Shown here: positions 39,192 through 47,757 of the stretch, in pieces | Layout of the letters: each line of letters begins with the position of its first letter | Numbering within the stretch: the first letter of the stretch is position 1 | Source of the DNA: Agrobacterium larrymoorei | Lineage (GTDB): Bacteria; Pseudomonadota; Alphaproteobacteria; Rhizobiales; Rhizobiaceae | Length of the DNA: 64,000 bases | Reading direction: 5' to 3' | Assembly (NCBI RefSeq): GCF_030819275.1 | Contig: NZ_JAUTBL010000001.1 | Span: 1,022,501-1,086,500, forward strand | Program-made: the position numbers and the translations under genes | Notes under the pieces: model-generated | Told to the model about the DNA's origin: nothing | The model's input: the letters and a program-made list of their open reading frames with translations, nothing else | The model's database searches: none

Positions 39192-40247
39192 TCAGGTCGG
39201 CTCATGCCAGGCTTGAGCCAGAACACGCAGCCAGTTTTCCCGGCAAATTTTAGCAAGCTCTACTTCAGAGTAGCCAGCAGCCTTGAGAGCGGCAACCAGA
39301 TTCTGATTGCCCGCGGCATCGGCGATTTCCGCCGGTACGGTGGCACCGTCGAAATCAGAACCGAGTGCCACGCAATCGATGCCCATGCGCTCGACCATGT
39401 AGTCGATGTGGCGAACCATGTCGGATAGTGGTGTGTTCGCATCGTCGCGTGCATCTGGGCGCAGCATGGTCACGGCGTAATTCAGTCCGACCAGCCCGTT
39501 TCTTTCCTTGATCGCGTCCATCTGGGCATCGGTCAGATTGCGGGCGACACCGGTCAGGGCATGCGCGTTCGAATGGCTGGCGATCAGCGGCTGATCGCTT
39601 GTCTTCGCCACATCCCAGAAACCTTCTTCGGTGATGTGAGCCAGATCGATCAGAATGCCGAGCTGGTTGCAGCGCTTGACGAGTTCGAAACCAGCATCAG
39701 TCAGGCCGGGCGCGGTATCCGGAGACATGGGAAAGGCGAAAGGCACACCATGGCCGAAGGCGTTATGACGGCTCCACACAGGTCCAAGCGAACGGAGACC
39801 GGCGGCATAGAACACTTCCAGAGCATCCAGATCTTCATCGATCGCCTCGCACCCTTCCATATGAAGGACTGCTGCGAAAATATTCTCGTCCATTGCCCTG
39901 CGGATATCTGCTGTCGAACGGCAAATCTTCCAGCCGCCTGCGCGCTCCACGCGATAGGCGATCGCTATCTTTTCCATGGCGATATCGAGAGAGGGCTGCC
40001 GCTGAAGAGGCGCGGCGAGCGGCGTGACGTAGTGACCGTTTTCGTCCGGCTCCTGCAAGATCAGATCGCCAGAAGGAATGTAAACGGCGCATAGGCCGCC
40101 AGCCAGGCCGCCAGCCTTGGCACGCGGTGCATCGATATGGCCTTGCGACGTCCCGTCGACGAATTCTGCGACTGGGTCCCCGCCTTTTTTGCCGTTGTGC
40201 CACAGACGCAGCAACACATCATTATGACCGTCGAAAACCAATTGCAT
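39192..40247 (-). CDS. M19-family (membrane dipeptidase-type) dipeptidase
   Basis: A 351-residue zinc dipeptidase of the renal dipeptidase family, which in bacteria cleaves L,L- and L,D-dipeptides and some N-acyl D-amino acids. Metal ligands are in DGHND (His8, Asp10), HMEGCEA (bridging Glu), LIDLAHIT and ASHSNAHAL, and GSDFDGA holds the catalytic-site Asp. No signal peptide is seen, so it acts in the cytoplasm on imported substrate. It is the first gene of the import block on this strand. Confidence 0.88.
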   Translation of the reverse strand: MQLVFDGHNDVLLRLWHNGKKGGDPVAEFVDGTSQGHIDAPRAKAGGLAGGLCAVYIPSGDLILQEPDENGHYVTPLAAPLQRQPSLDIAMEKIAIAYRVERAGGWKICRSTADIRRAMDENIFAAVLHMEGCEAIDEDLDALEVFYAAGLRSLGPVWSRHNAFGHGVPFAFPMSPDTAPGLTDAGFELVKRCNQLGILIDLAHITEEGFWDVAKTSDQPLIASHSNAHALTGVARNLTDAQMDAIKERNGLVGLNYAVTMLRPDARDDANTPLSDMVRHIDYMVERMGIDCVALGSDFDGATVPAEIADAAGNQNLVAALKAAGYSEVELAKICRENWLRVLAQAWHEPT

Positions 40248-40479
40248 TTGAAGTTATTCCAGAATTGACGCAAAACTTTATCGTTTTAAACCAGAGGCTT
40301 ATCGACGGATGGGATGGAACGAGAAAAGGATGTAGGGTGTCGTGCCGCAATTCAACCATTCCTCGTCGCACGCGATCTAGGACCATATTCCAGGTCTTCG
40401 CAAGCTTAAAATTGATGCAGGATGAAATTCTCGCCACACGCATCAGCCTGACAAGGAAACTCTACAAACAGAGCGAGAA

Positions 40480-41394
40480 TTAGCCAGAGGTCTGCGCGCG
40501 AAACGTTTCACTTTCGCTGAGCAGCCAACGCCTGAAGAGAACGACGGGGACATGGTTGATGCGCGACAACGGCGCGACGGCATAGTAGGAGCTGGGGCTC
40601 TTGACCGGATGATCGAACGCCTGGACGAGTTGCCCCGACTTCAGCTCGCTTTCGATCAAAAACAGCGGCATAAGGGCGACACCAAGACCTGCGATGCAGG
40701 CTTGGGCGACACTGGAAAACTGCTCGAAGCGCATGGCGGGCGCCTGATGCGCAACGATATCCACGCTCTTGAACCAGTGATCCCACGCGCCTGGCCTGGA
40801 GGCCATGTGCAGCAACGGAAGACCGGCGATGTCCTCAGCCGTGGCGATCGGATGGCTGAGAAGAAAAGCCGGGCTGCAGACAGGTGCGACCATCTCGTCC
40901 ATCAGAAAGATGCTTTCTGCCGCGGGCCAATCCGGCTGACCAATATGAATCGCCATATCGAGCCCTTCCTTTTCGAAATCGAACTGACCGATCCGCGTGG
41001 CGAAGTTGAGCGTGATTTCCGGATGGGCCGCAACGAATTTGGGAATGCGCGGTAAAAGCCACCGTGTGCCGAAGGTGGGCAGCATGGCAAGATTGAGCGT
41101 ATTGGCATGCGTTTTCGTCATGACCTGAAGCGAGGCGGACCGGATATCGCCAAGCGCTATACCGATCGCTTTCGCATAGGTTTCGCCCTCTCGCGTCAGC
41201 GATACCCCGCGCGCTCCGCGTTCGAAAAGCCTGACCCCAAGTTGCTCTTCCAGCGACATGACCTGCCTGCTGATCGCCCCTTGCGTCAGCGAAAGCTCAT
41301 CCGCAGCCAGCGAAAAACTGCCGAGCCGCGCCACGGAATCGAAGGCAGCGAGCGCGCTGGTGGAGGGTAGGAGTTTGCGGCTGAGTGAAGTCAT
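40480..41394 (-). CDS. LysR-type regulator, GcvA-like, divergent from gcdH
   Basis: A 304-residue transcription factor. The N-terminal helix-turn-helix (SFSLAADELSLTQGAISRQVMSLEE, about 27-51) and the effector domain (VAPVCSPAFLL) place it in the GcvA-like branch. It is divergent from the glutaryl-CoA dehydrogenase gene with 97 bp between starts, the standard arrangement for a LysR activator and its target. It is therefore a probable glutarate- or lysine-catabolism regulator. Confidence 0.86.
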   Translation of the reverse strand: MTSLSRKLLPSTSALAAFDSVARLGSFSLAADELSLTQGAISRQVMSLEEQLGVRLFERGARGVSLTREGETYAKAIGIALGDIRSASLQVMTKTHANTLNLAMLPTFGTRWLLPRIPKFVAAHPEITLNFATRIGQFDFEKEGLDMAIHIGQPDWPAAESIFLMDEMVAPVCSPAFLLSHPIATAEDIAGLPLLHMASRPGAWDHWFKSVDIVAHQAPAMRFEQFSSVAQACIAGLGVALMPLFLIESELKSGQLVQAFDHPVKSPSSYYAVAPLSRINHVPVVLFRRWLLSESETFRAQTSG

Positions 41395-41453
41395 GGCGCA
41401 TTCCTATCGGTAATAGCTGGATGAGTAAACATGGCTTGCCCGGCGATGGCCGA

Positions 41454-41472
41454 TTGCCAATAATCGCGGCAA
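41454..41472. promoter_or_regulatory. Candidate LysR operator in front of gcdH
   Basis: The inverted repeat TTGCC-N9-GGCAA lies 20-38 bases before the gcdH start, in the shared promoter region of the divergent LysR gene. A related half-site pair (TTGCC...GGC) lies just upstream at 41436-41450. Confidence 0.3.
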
Positions 41473-41491
41473 CAAGAGTGGAGACTTCATC

Positions 41492-42679
41492 GTGAGCGAA
41501 CGCGCATCATTCAACTGGCAGGACCCGTTTCTGCTTGAGGATCAACTGAACGACGACGAGCGGATGATCCGCGACTCCGCCGCCGCTTTCGCCAAGGCCG
41601 AACTTCTCCCACGCGTTCAGGAAGCCTATCTGTCCGAAACGTCTGAACCGGACCTCTTCCGCCTGATGGGTCAAGCCGGTCTGCTCGGCGTGACGCTGCC
41701 AGAGAAATACGGCGCGGCCGATGCCAGCTACGTCGCCTACGGTCTGGTAGCGCGGGAAGTGGAGCGCATCGATAGCGGCTATCGTTCTATGATGAGCGTC
41801 CAATCATCGCTCGTCATCTACCCGATCTTTGCCTATGGCTCGGAAGAGCAGAAGGACAAGTATCTCCCGGGTCTGGTGTCGGGCGAACTCATTGGCTGCT
41901 TCGGCCTGACCGAGCCAGATGCCGGTTCCGATCCGGGCGGCATGAAAACGCGCGCCGAGAAGATCGAAGGCGGGTACCGCCTGCGCGGTTCGAAGATGTG
42001 GATTTCCAACGCGCCGATCGCCGATGTCTTTGTCGTCTGGGCGAAGTCCGAAGCGCATAACAACGAGATCCGCGGCTTCGTGCTGGAGAAGGGCATGAAG
42101 GGTCTCTCCGCGCCGAAGATCGGCGGCAAGCTGTCGTTGCGCGCCTCCATCACCGGCGAAATCGTCATGGATGGCGTGGAAGTGGGCGAAGACGCGCTGC
42201 TGCCAAACGTCTCCGGGCTCAAGGGTCCGTTCGGCTGCCTCAACCGCGCCCGCTACGGTATTTCCTGGGGCGTGATGGGTGCCGCGGAAGACTGCTGGTT
42301 CCGCGCGCTGCAATACGGGCTGGATCGCAAGCAGTTCGGCAAGCCGCTGGCTGGCATGCAACTCTACCAAAAGAAGCTCGCCGACATGCAGACGGAAATC
42401 GCGCTTGGCCTTCAAGCGTCGCTTCGTGTCGGCCGCTTGTTCGACGAACATCGTATGGCGCCGGAAATGATCTCGATCATCAAGCGCAACAATTGCGGCA
42501 AGGCTCTCGACATCGCGCGGCAGGCCCGCGACATGCATGGCGGCAATGGTATCCAGATCGAGTATCACGTCATGCGCCACGCGCAGAACCTTGAGACCGT
42601 CAACACCTATGAGGGGACGCATGACGTTCACGCGCTGATCCTCGGGCGAGCCCAGACGGGTCTTCAGGCATTCTTTTAA
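41492..42679 (+). CDS. gcdH: Glutaryl-CoA dehydrogenase
   Basis: A 395-residue FAD-dependent acyl-CoA dehydrogenase that oxidises and decarboxylates glutaryl-CoA to crotonyl-CoA in lysine, tryptophan and glutarate breakdown. Family motifs are [16 protein letters not shown] (FAD/substrate loop), the conserved [17 protein letters not shown] segment and the catalytic base Glu374 in NTYEGTHD. The arginine-rich glutaryl pocket fits GCDH rather than short-chain homologues. The start is the GTG at 41492 with GGAG eight bases upstream. It is followed by a terminator-like hairpin. Confidence 0.92.
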   Translation: MSERASFNWQDPFLLEDQLNDDERMIRDSAAAFAKAELLPRVQEAYLSETSEPDLFRLMGQAGLLGVTLPEKYGAADASYVAYGLVAREVERIDSGYRSMMSVQSSLVIYPIFAYGSEEQKDKYLPGLVSGELIGCFGLTEPDAGSDPGGMKTRAEKIEGGYRLRGSKMWISNAPIADVFVVWAKSEAHNNEIRGFVLEKGMKGLSAPKIGGKLSLRASITGEIVMDGVEVGEDALLPNVSGLKGPFGCLNRARYGISWGVMGAAEDCWFRALQYGLDRKQFGKPLAGMQLYQKKLADMQTEIALGLQASLRVGRLFDEHRMAPEMISIIKRNNCGKALDIARQARDMHGGNGIQIEYHVMRHAQNLETVNTYEGTHDVHALILGRAQTGLQAFF

Positions 42680-42698
42680 GCGACAAGACTATCGTAAG

Positions 42699-42723
42699 GA
42701 CCCGGCTTTCAACCCGGGTCTTT
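42699..42723 (+). terminator. Rho-independent terminator after gcdH
   Basis: GACCCGG stem, eight-base loop, CCGGGTC, then TTT. It starts 20 bases after the gcdH stop. Confidence 0.65.
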
Positions 42724-42914
42724 CGCACTGCGAAATAAATCATACTTTTAAAAGTTACCGGTTGAAACTGGGAGCATGCGAAATAATATAAGAGGCGCAC
42801 CGCCGTCTTCGGTTTTGCCGAGGACATCCCATTCCGCCCATGCGGCAATCGATTTGCTGATTGAACAAAATGCACCGGCGCCCTGCCGGTCGGTAAAATC
42901 GCGAAGGTCTTTAC

Positions 42915-44351
42915 ATGCACAGCTATCCCGACGTTAAACTCTTCATCAATGGCGAGTGGCGCGCCGCGCTCTCGGGCAAAACAATCGCCGTTTCCGACCC
43001 CGCGACCGATGAGATCATTGGCTCAATCGCCCATGCGGAAAAGGAAGATCTGGATCTCGCACTTTCCGCCGCCGACAAGGGCTTCAAGGTCTGGCGCGAC
43101 ACATCCGCCTTCGAGCGCTCCAAAATCATGCGCAAGGCTGCCGATCTTCTGCGTGAGCGTATCGATTACATCGCCTGGCTGATGACCCGCGAACAGGGCA
43201 AGCCGATCGCGCAGTCCAAGGCCGAAATCAACAACGGCGCCGACACCATCGACTGGTTTGCCGAAGAAGCTCGCCGCACCTATGGCCAAGTCATCCCGGC
43301 TCGCTTTGGCGGTGTCTCCAACCTGGCCATCAAGTTCCCCGTCGGCCCCGTCGCGGCCTTCACACCCTGGAACTTCCCGATCAACCAAGTGGTGCGCAAG
43401 CTTTCGGCTGCAGTCGCAACCGGCTGTTCGATCATCGTGAAGGCACCGGAAGAAACACCGGCCTCGCCCGCAGAACTTATTCGTGCCTTCGCCGATGCAG
43501 GTGTGCCGGCTGGCGTCGTCAATCTTGTCTATGGCGTTCCAGCCGAGATTTCGGAATATCTCATTCCACATCCGGTCATCCGCAAGATCTCCTTCACTGG
43601 CTCTACCCCTGTCGGCAAGCATCTTGCAGCGCTCGCGGGTAAGCACATGAAGCGCGCCACGATGGAACTCGGCGGCCACGCGCCTGTGCTGGTGTTCGAG
43701 GATGCCGATCTCGACAAGGCGATCGAAGTCTCGGCTGCGGCAAAGTTCCGCAACGCCGGGCAGGTCTGCGTCGCACCGACACGCTTCCTCATTCAGGACA
43801 GCGTCGCCGACAAATTCGTCGATGGTATCGTGAAATATGCCGAGGGTCTGAAGATCGGCAACGGTCTGGATGCCGACACCGGCATGGGACCTCTGGCCAA
43901 CGAACGCCGCATTCCGGCGATGGAAGCCCTGATCCAGGACGCGGTGTCTCACGGCGCAACGCTGAAAACCGGCGGCAAGCGTATTGGCAACAAGGGCAAC
44001 TTCTTCGAGCCGACGGTTCTGACCGACGTACCGACAAGCGCCAAGATCATGAACGAAGAGCCCTTCGGACCAGTGGCGATCGTCAATCGTTTCTCCACCA
44101 TGGAAGATGCGATCGAAGAAGCAAACCGTCTTCCCTTCGGCCTCGCTTCCTATGCCTTTACCGGCTCGGTGAAGACGGCCCATGCGCTCGGCCAGCGGGT
44201 CGAAGCCGGCATGCTGACGATCAACCACAATGGCCTTGCCATTCCGGAAGTGCCTTTCGGCGGCGTCAAGGATTCCGGTTACGGCACGGAAGGCGGTTCG
44301 GAAGCAGTCGAAGCCTATCTCGAAACCCGCTTCGTCAGCCAGATGAACTGA
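42915..44351 (+). CDS. gabD: Succinate/glutarate-semialdehyde dehydrogenase (GabD/DavD-like)
   Basis: A 478-residue NAD(P)-dependent aldehyde dehydrogenase. Catalytic residues are Cys285 (GQVCVAP), Glu251 (MELGGHAP), Asn153 (TPWNFP) and Lys176 (VKAPEETP). The overall pattern matches succinate-semialdehyde dehydrogenases. Next to gcdH it may instead oxidise glutarate semialdehyde from 5-aminovalerate to glutarate (DavD role), feeding glutaryl-CoA. The ATG at 42915 has AAGGT upstream. It has its own 235 bp leader, so it is probably transcribed separately from gcdH. Confidence 0.87.
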   Translation: MHSYPDVKLFINGEWRAALSGKTIAVSDPATDEIIGSIAHAEKEDLDLALSAADKGFKVWRDTSAFERSKIMRKAADLLRERIDYIAWLMTREQGKPIAQSKAEINNGADTIDWFAEEARRTYGQVIPARFGGVSNLAIKFPVGPVAAFTPWNFPINQVVRKLSAAVATGCSIIVKAPEETPASPAELIRAFADAGVPAGVVNLVYGVPAEISEYLIPHPVIRKISFTGSTPVGKHLAALAGKHMKRATMELGGHAPVLVFEDADLDKAIEVSAAAKFRNAGQVCVAPTRFLIQDSVADKFVDGIVKYAEGLKIGNGLDADTGMGPLANERRIPAMEALIQDAVSHGATLKTGGKRIGNKGNFFEPTVLTDVPTSAKIMNEEPFGPVAIVNRFSTMEDAIEEANRLPFGLASYAFTGSVKTAHALGQRVEAGMLTINHNGLAIPEVPFGGVKDSGYGTEGGSEAVEAYLETRFVSQMN

Positions 44352-44371
44352 TCTTATCGATTGGCAATCCG

Positions 44372-44398
44372 CAGGCCCGGATCAAACCGGGCCTGTTT
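44372..44398. terminator. Bidirectional terminator between convergent genes
   Basis: CAGGCCCGG stem, six-base loop, CCGGGCCTG, then TTTCATTTT. It lies 21 bases after the semialdehyde dehydrogenase stop and touches the restored stop of the convergent response regulator. Confidence 0.75.
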
Positions 44399-45121
44399 CA
44401 TTTTCCGCCATGCCATTCGGCGAGTTCACGCTCGGCCTTTTCCAAGGCACTGTAGTTCAGCAGCTTGCGAAGATAGGCGATGGTGATGGCGCGGGTGCGC
44501 AGATTATATCGCCCTTCCGCATCGTCCTTCGCCCGTCGACTGATGCACGTTCAGCTTCTCATAAAGGCTCTGCAAGCGGTTCTGCACACTGCGCAGCGAG
44601 AGGTTCCGACGCCGCGCAATGGCCTTGTCCGTCAACCCCAGCGCCATATCGATCAGAATTTCATATTCCGTGTCGGAGAACCCATGCGCCTTTCCGAGGC
44701 TCTTTTCCTGTAGGCCCCGAACTTCGCGGTCGATCACGCATTGCGCCTCGATAAAGATGCTGCGCAAGGCCAGCCTCAGGCGGTCGTCTGAAGCGGATTT
44801 CAGCACGTAACCATAGGCGGCGCCTTCCGGCACGATGCGGGAGACGCCACGCACATAGGCCTCATCCGAATAATTGGACCAGAAGAGAATGCGGGTATCC
44901 GGCCTTTCCTTCCAGATGGTGCGGGCCGCCTCGATGCCGTTTCGCTCATTCATCTGCAGGTCCATGACGATGTGAGCAGCGCGATTTTCCCGTGCCAGCT
45001 TTTCGCCCGCACGACCATTCTCCGCCTCCAGCACCGTGCCGCATTCCGGCAGAGCCGCTCTCACCGCTTCATTGAGATAGGCGCGATGTAGAACGTCGTC
45101 TTCGATGATCAAAACATCCAT
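44398..45121 (-). pseudogene. NarL/LuxR-type response regulator split by a +1 frameshift near the C-terminus
   Basis: Corrected length is 240 residues. The receiver domain has acidic Asp8/Asp9, phosphoacceptor Asp54 (IVMDLQM) and Lys108 (GYVLKSAS). The LuxR helix-turn-helix lies near 143-190 (DKAIARRRNLSLRSVQNRLQSLYEKL). As printed, the frame ends with GEGRCGRAI at 44504. Removing one base from the run at 44532-44534 joins it to the other frame (AKDDAEGRYNLRTRAITIAYLRKLLN), ending at 44398. The printed 205-residue product keeps the DNA-recognition helix, so partial function is possible. The ATG is one base after the kinase stop, a cognate-pair layout. Confidence 0.83.
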
Positions 45122-45122
45122 G

Positions 45123-46358
45123 TCACGCCTCCTCCGGCTTGTCGCCGAGCCCGGTCGGTAAGGTCAGGGTGATGCAGGTGCCAGCACCTTGCGGATTGGG
45201 ACCGAGATGAAATCGGGCGGAGATCAGCCTTGCGCGCGTCTTCATATTGCCGATGCCGAGGCCCCCGCCGGATGTCTCCTCGCCGCAACCGCAACCATCA
45301 TCAGACACCATGACCAGAAGTTCGCCGTGAGCCTCCGATAGCACGACGTCGATCATCGTTGGCTGCGCGTGGCGGATGGCATTGTTGACGGCTTCCTGCA
45401 CGATACGAAGCAGCGAGACCGCTACCGACTTATCAAGCGCATCGACAACGCCGGTCGTCATATCGGAGACGGACCAGTCGATGGCGAGTCCACTGTCGCG
45501 GACCGAGCGGTCGAGATAGGTTTCGATTGCCTGTACCAGACCAAAAAGCTGAAGAATGGAGGGTTTCGCCTCTTCGATGATGCCTCGGAGGTCCTGCATG
45601 CATTGCTGCAGGCTTCTCATGACCGGCTCAAGCATTTCTCCCGAAACTTCCGTTGAACGGCTCATGCGCTCGATGCGACGAACAAGCCGCGTCAAATCCG
45701 CCAGCGTCTGATCATGCAAATCCATGCCGATCCGCTGACGCTCTGCCTCCAGGGCCTCGGTCAGTTGCAGCGCGCCCAAGCGCAAACCCTCTTCGCGGGC
45801 ATTGGCCTCAGCCTCTTCGATGGCCGAGCGCTTGGCTTGCTCGGCCGCGCGGATCGCATAAAAATAAGGGGCCAAAAGATCGGCAACGGCCCGTGCATTG
45901 GTGACATCGTCCATCGTGTAGGCATTGGACTGATGACAGGAACAGCTGAGGGCGCCGATGATATCGCCATGCACCTTCATCGGCACGTGCAGACGGCTGT
46001 GCAAATCGAGCTCGTGGATCGGGCTGGAGAACGCACCATCGAAATGAAAGCGCGGATCGGCGCAAGCGTCTCCGCTCAGGAGATAATCGACCTCTCCTGA
46101 CAGGACCGAGCGGATGGGGCTGCCTGTCAAAAGCGCGGGCGGCTGGCGGCTCCAGGCGCTGGCAAGGCCGCTTTCGTAAGCAATGTGATATTTATCATCG
46201 AGTTGCTTGATGCAGACATCCATATGGTCATGCGGAATGATATGGCTGATTTCGGTTGCCACCGCCTGAATGATGGCGTTGAACTCGAGCTGCCCGGCAA
46301 GCAGACGCGAGATGCCCATATAGTGATGAAACAGCGTGCTACTTGGTTTATCCAGCAT
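45123..46358 (-). CDS. Cytoplasmic GAF-domain sensor histidine kinase (HisKA_3 type)
   Basis: A 411-residue kinase with no membrane segment. A GAF-type sensor domain spans about 10-165, ending with a CSCH cluster (139-142). A coiled-coil linker (about 172-205) leads to the dimerisation/phosphotransfer helix with His215 in GMDLHDQT, then a HATPase domain (NNAIRHAQ; VSDDGCGCGEET; GLGIGNMKTRA). The start is the ATG at 46358 with GGGAGGG nine bases upstream. Its signal must be cytoplasmic. It is divergent from a sugar importer, so a sugar-derived metabolite or redox signal is a reasonable guess. Confidence 0.87.
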   Translation of the reverse strand: MLDKPSSTLFHHYMGISRLLAGQLEFNAIIQAVATEISHIIPHDHMDVCIKQLDDKYHIAYESGLASAWSRQPPALLTGSPIRSVLSGEVDYLLSGDACADPRFHFDGAFSSPIHELDLHSRLHVPMKVHGDIIGALSCSCHQSNAYTMDDVTNARAVADLLAPYFYAIRAAEQAKRSAIEEAEANAREEGLRLGALQLTEALEAERQRIGMDLHDQTLADLTRLVRRIERMSRSTEVSGEMLEPVMRSLQQCMQDLRGIIEEAKPSILQLFGLVQAIETYLDRSVRDSGLAIDWSVSDMTTGVVDALDKSVAVSLLRIVQEAVNNAIRHAQPTMIDVVLSEAHGELLVMVSDDGCGCGEETSGGGLGIGNMKTRARLISARFHLGPNPQGAGTCITLTLPTGLGDKPEEA

Positions 46359-46448
46359 GTGCCGATGCCCTCCCAAGCATCTTCCCTGACGGGCGGCGAC
46401 CTGTCGAAAGCGCCTACCCAGTATTCTGCGCCCGGCAACGCTCTTCGT

Positions 46449-46466
46449 CTTGCGGGAACCCGCAAG
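46449..46466. promoter_or_regulatory. Perfect palindrome, candidate response-regulator box
   Basis: CTTGCGGG-AA-CCCGCAAG: eight-base perfect arms separated by two bases, that is, a 7-2-7 type site as bound by NarL-family dimers. It lies in the 293 bp region between the divergent kinase and sugar-binding-protein genes. Confidence 0.45.
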
Positions 46467-46651
46467 CTTTATGCGTAAATCCGCACGAAGATTGCCGTGA
46501 TGCGCCTATACAAGCCAGCCCTTCTTGTTCATTTTGGTTCTTACTGGGGAAAGGAGCTCCAGTGCAACGGAATTGCGTTTCCGCCGTGGGGAAGGTTTGC
46601 GGCGAAACAGTTTCCATGCTCCGAAAGAGCAAGCCACAGGGAGGAAAATCA

Positions 46652-47665
46652 ATGGCTTTTAGAAAGATGCTTCTCGCATCGGCAGCGGTGCTATGCGCCG
46701 CGATGCCGATCACCGCGCACGCCGATACCTCGGCGAAGAAAATCGCGCTCTCCAACAATTATGCCGGTAACTCCTGGCGTCAGGCGATGCTGACAAGCTG
46801 GGACAAGATCACCAAGCAGGCGGTTGCCGACAAGCAAGTCGCAGCTGCTGACGCCTTTACCACTGCCGAAAACCAGGCAACGGAACAGGCCGCGCAGATT
46901 CAGAACCTCATTCTCCAGGGCTACGATGCGATCGTCATCAACGCCGCCTCTCCGACTGCACTGAACGGTGCGGTGAAGGAAGCCTGTGATGCTGGCATCA
47001 TCGTCGTGTCTTTCGATGGTATCGTCACGGAACCGTGTGCGTGGCGCATCGCCGTCGACTTCAAGGCAATGGGCGAAAGCCAGATAGACTACCTCGCAAA
47101 GGCCATGCCGAAGGGCGGAAACCTGCTTGAAATCCGCGGTCTCGCGGGCGTCTCCGTCGATGACGAAATCCATGCGGGTATTGCCGCAGGCGTTGCCAAG
47201 AACCCGCAGTTCAAGATCGTCGGTTCCGTCAATGGCGACTGGGCGCAGGACGTTGCGCAGCGCGCCGTCGCCGGCATTCTGCCGAGCCTGCCGGAAGTTG
47301 CGGCTGTGGTGACCCAGGGCGGTGATGGTTACGGTGCTGCCCAGGCTTTTGCTGCTGCCAAGCGCCCGACACCCACCATCATCATGGGCAACCGTGAAGA
47401 TGAGCTGCAATGGTGGAAGCAGCAGAAGGATGCCAGCGGCTACAAGGCCATGTCGGTTTCGATTTCGCCCGGCGTCTCGACGCTCGCCTTCTGGGTTGCC
47501 CAGCAGATTCTCGACGGCAAGGACGTGAAGAAGGACCTCACCGTTCCCTTCCTCCGCATCGATCAGGACAATCTCGAGGAGAACCTGAAGAACACCCAGA
47601 AGGGTGGCGTTGCCAATGTGGATTACTCCCAGGCTGATGCGCAGAAGGTGATCACGGCCAAGTAA
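46652..47665 (+). CDS. CUT2 sugar ABC transporter substrate-binding protein
   Basis: A 337-residue RbsB-like periplasmic protein. The ATG at 46652 follows GGGAGG. The signal peptide MAFRKMLLASAAVLCAAMPITAHA precedes DTSAKK. The RbsB-type fold is clear: LSNNYAGNSWRQAML at the first strand, GYDAIVINAASPTAL, and GGDGYGAAQAFAAAKRPTPTI in the second lobe. It is the first gene of a four-gene importer/lactonase operon. The ligand is unknown, a pentose, hexose or sugar acid being likely. Confidence 0.88.
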   Translation: MAFRKMLLASAAVLCAAMPITAHADTSAKKIALSNNYAGNSWRQAMLTSWDKITKQAVADKQVAAADAFTTAENQATEQAAQIQNLILQGYDAIVINAASPTALNGAVKEACDAGIIVVSFDGIVTEPCAWRIAVDFKAMGESQIDYLAKAMPKGGNLLEIRGLAGVSVDDEIHAGIAAGVAKNPQFKIVGSVNGDWAQDVAQRAVAGILPSLPEVAAVVTQGGDGYGAAQAFAAAKRPTPTIIMGNREDELQWWKQQKDASGYKAMSVSISPGVSTLAFWVAQQILDGKDVKKDLTVPFLRIDQDNLEENLKNTQKGGVANVDYSQADAQKVITAK

Positions 47666-47685
47666 GGCCAAGCATTGCCTCCTAT

Positions 47686-47714
47686 CCGCTGCGGCTCAAT
47701 CGTCGCCGCAGCGG
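47686..47714 (+). terminator. Stem-loop between binding-protein and ATPase genes
   Basis: CCGCTGCGGC, nine-base loop, GCCGCAGCGG: a perfect ten-pair stem with no T run, 20 bases after the binding-protein stop. Such hairpins protect binding-protein mRNA and set the expression ratio. It is more likely a stabiliser than a full terminator. Confidence 0.6.
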
Positions 47715-47757
47715 CCATCCCCTTCATTCACCATTTCAGATCATTGGCGTTTTGCTC

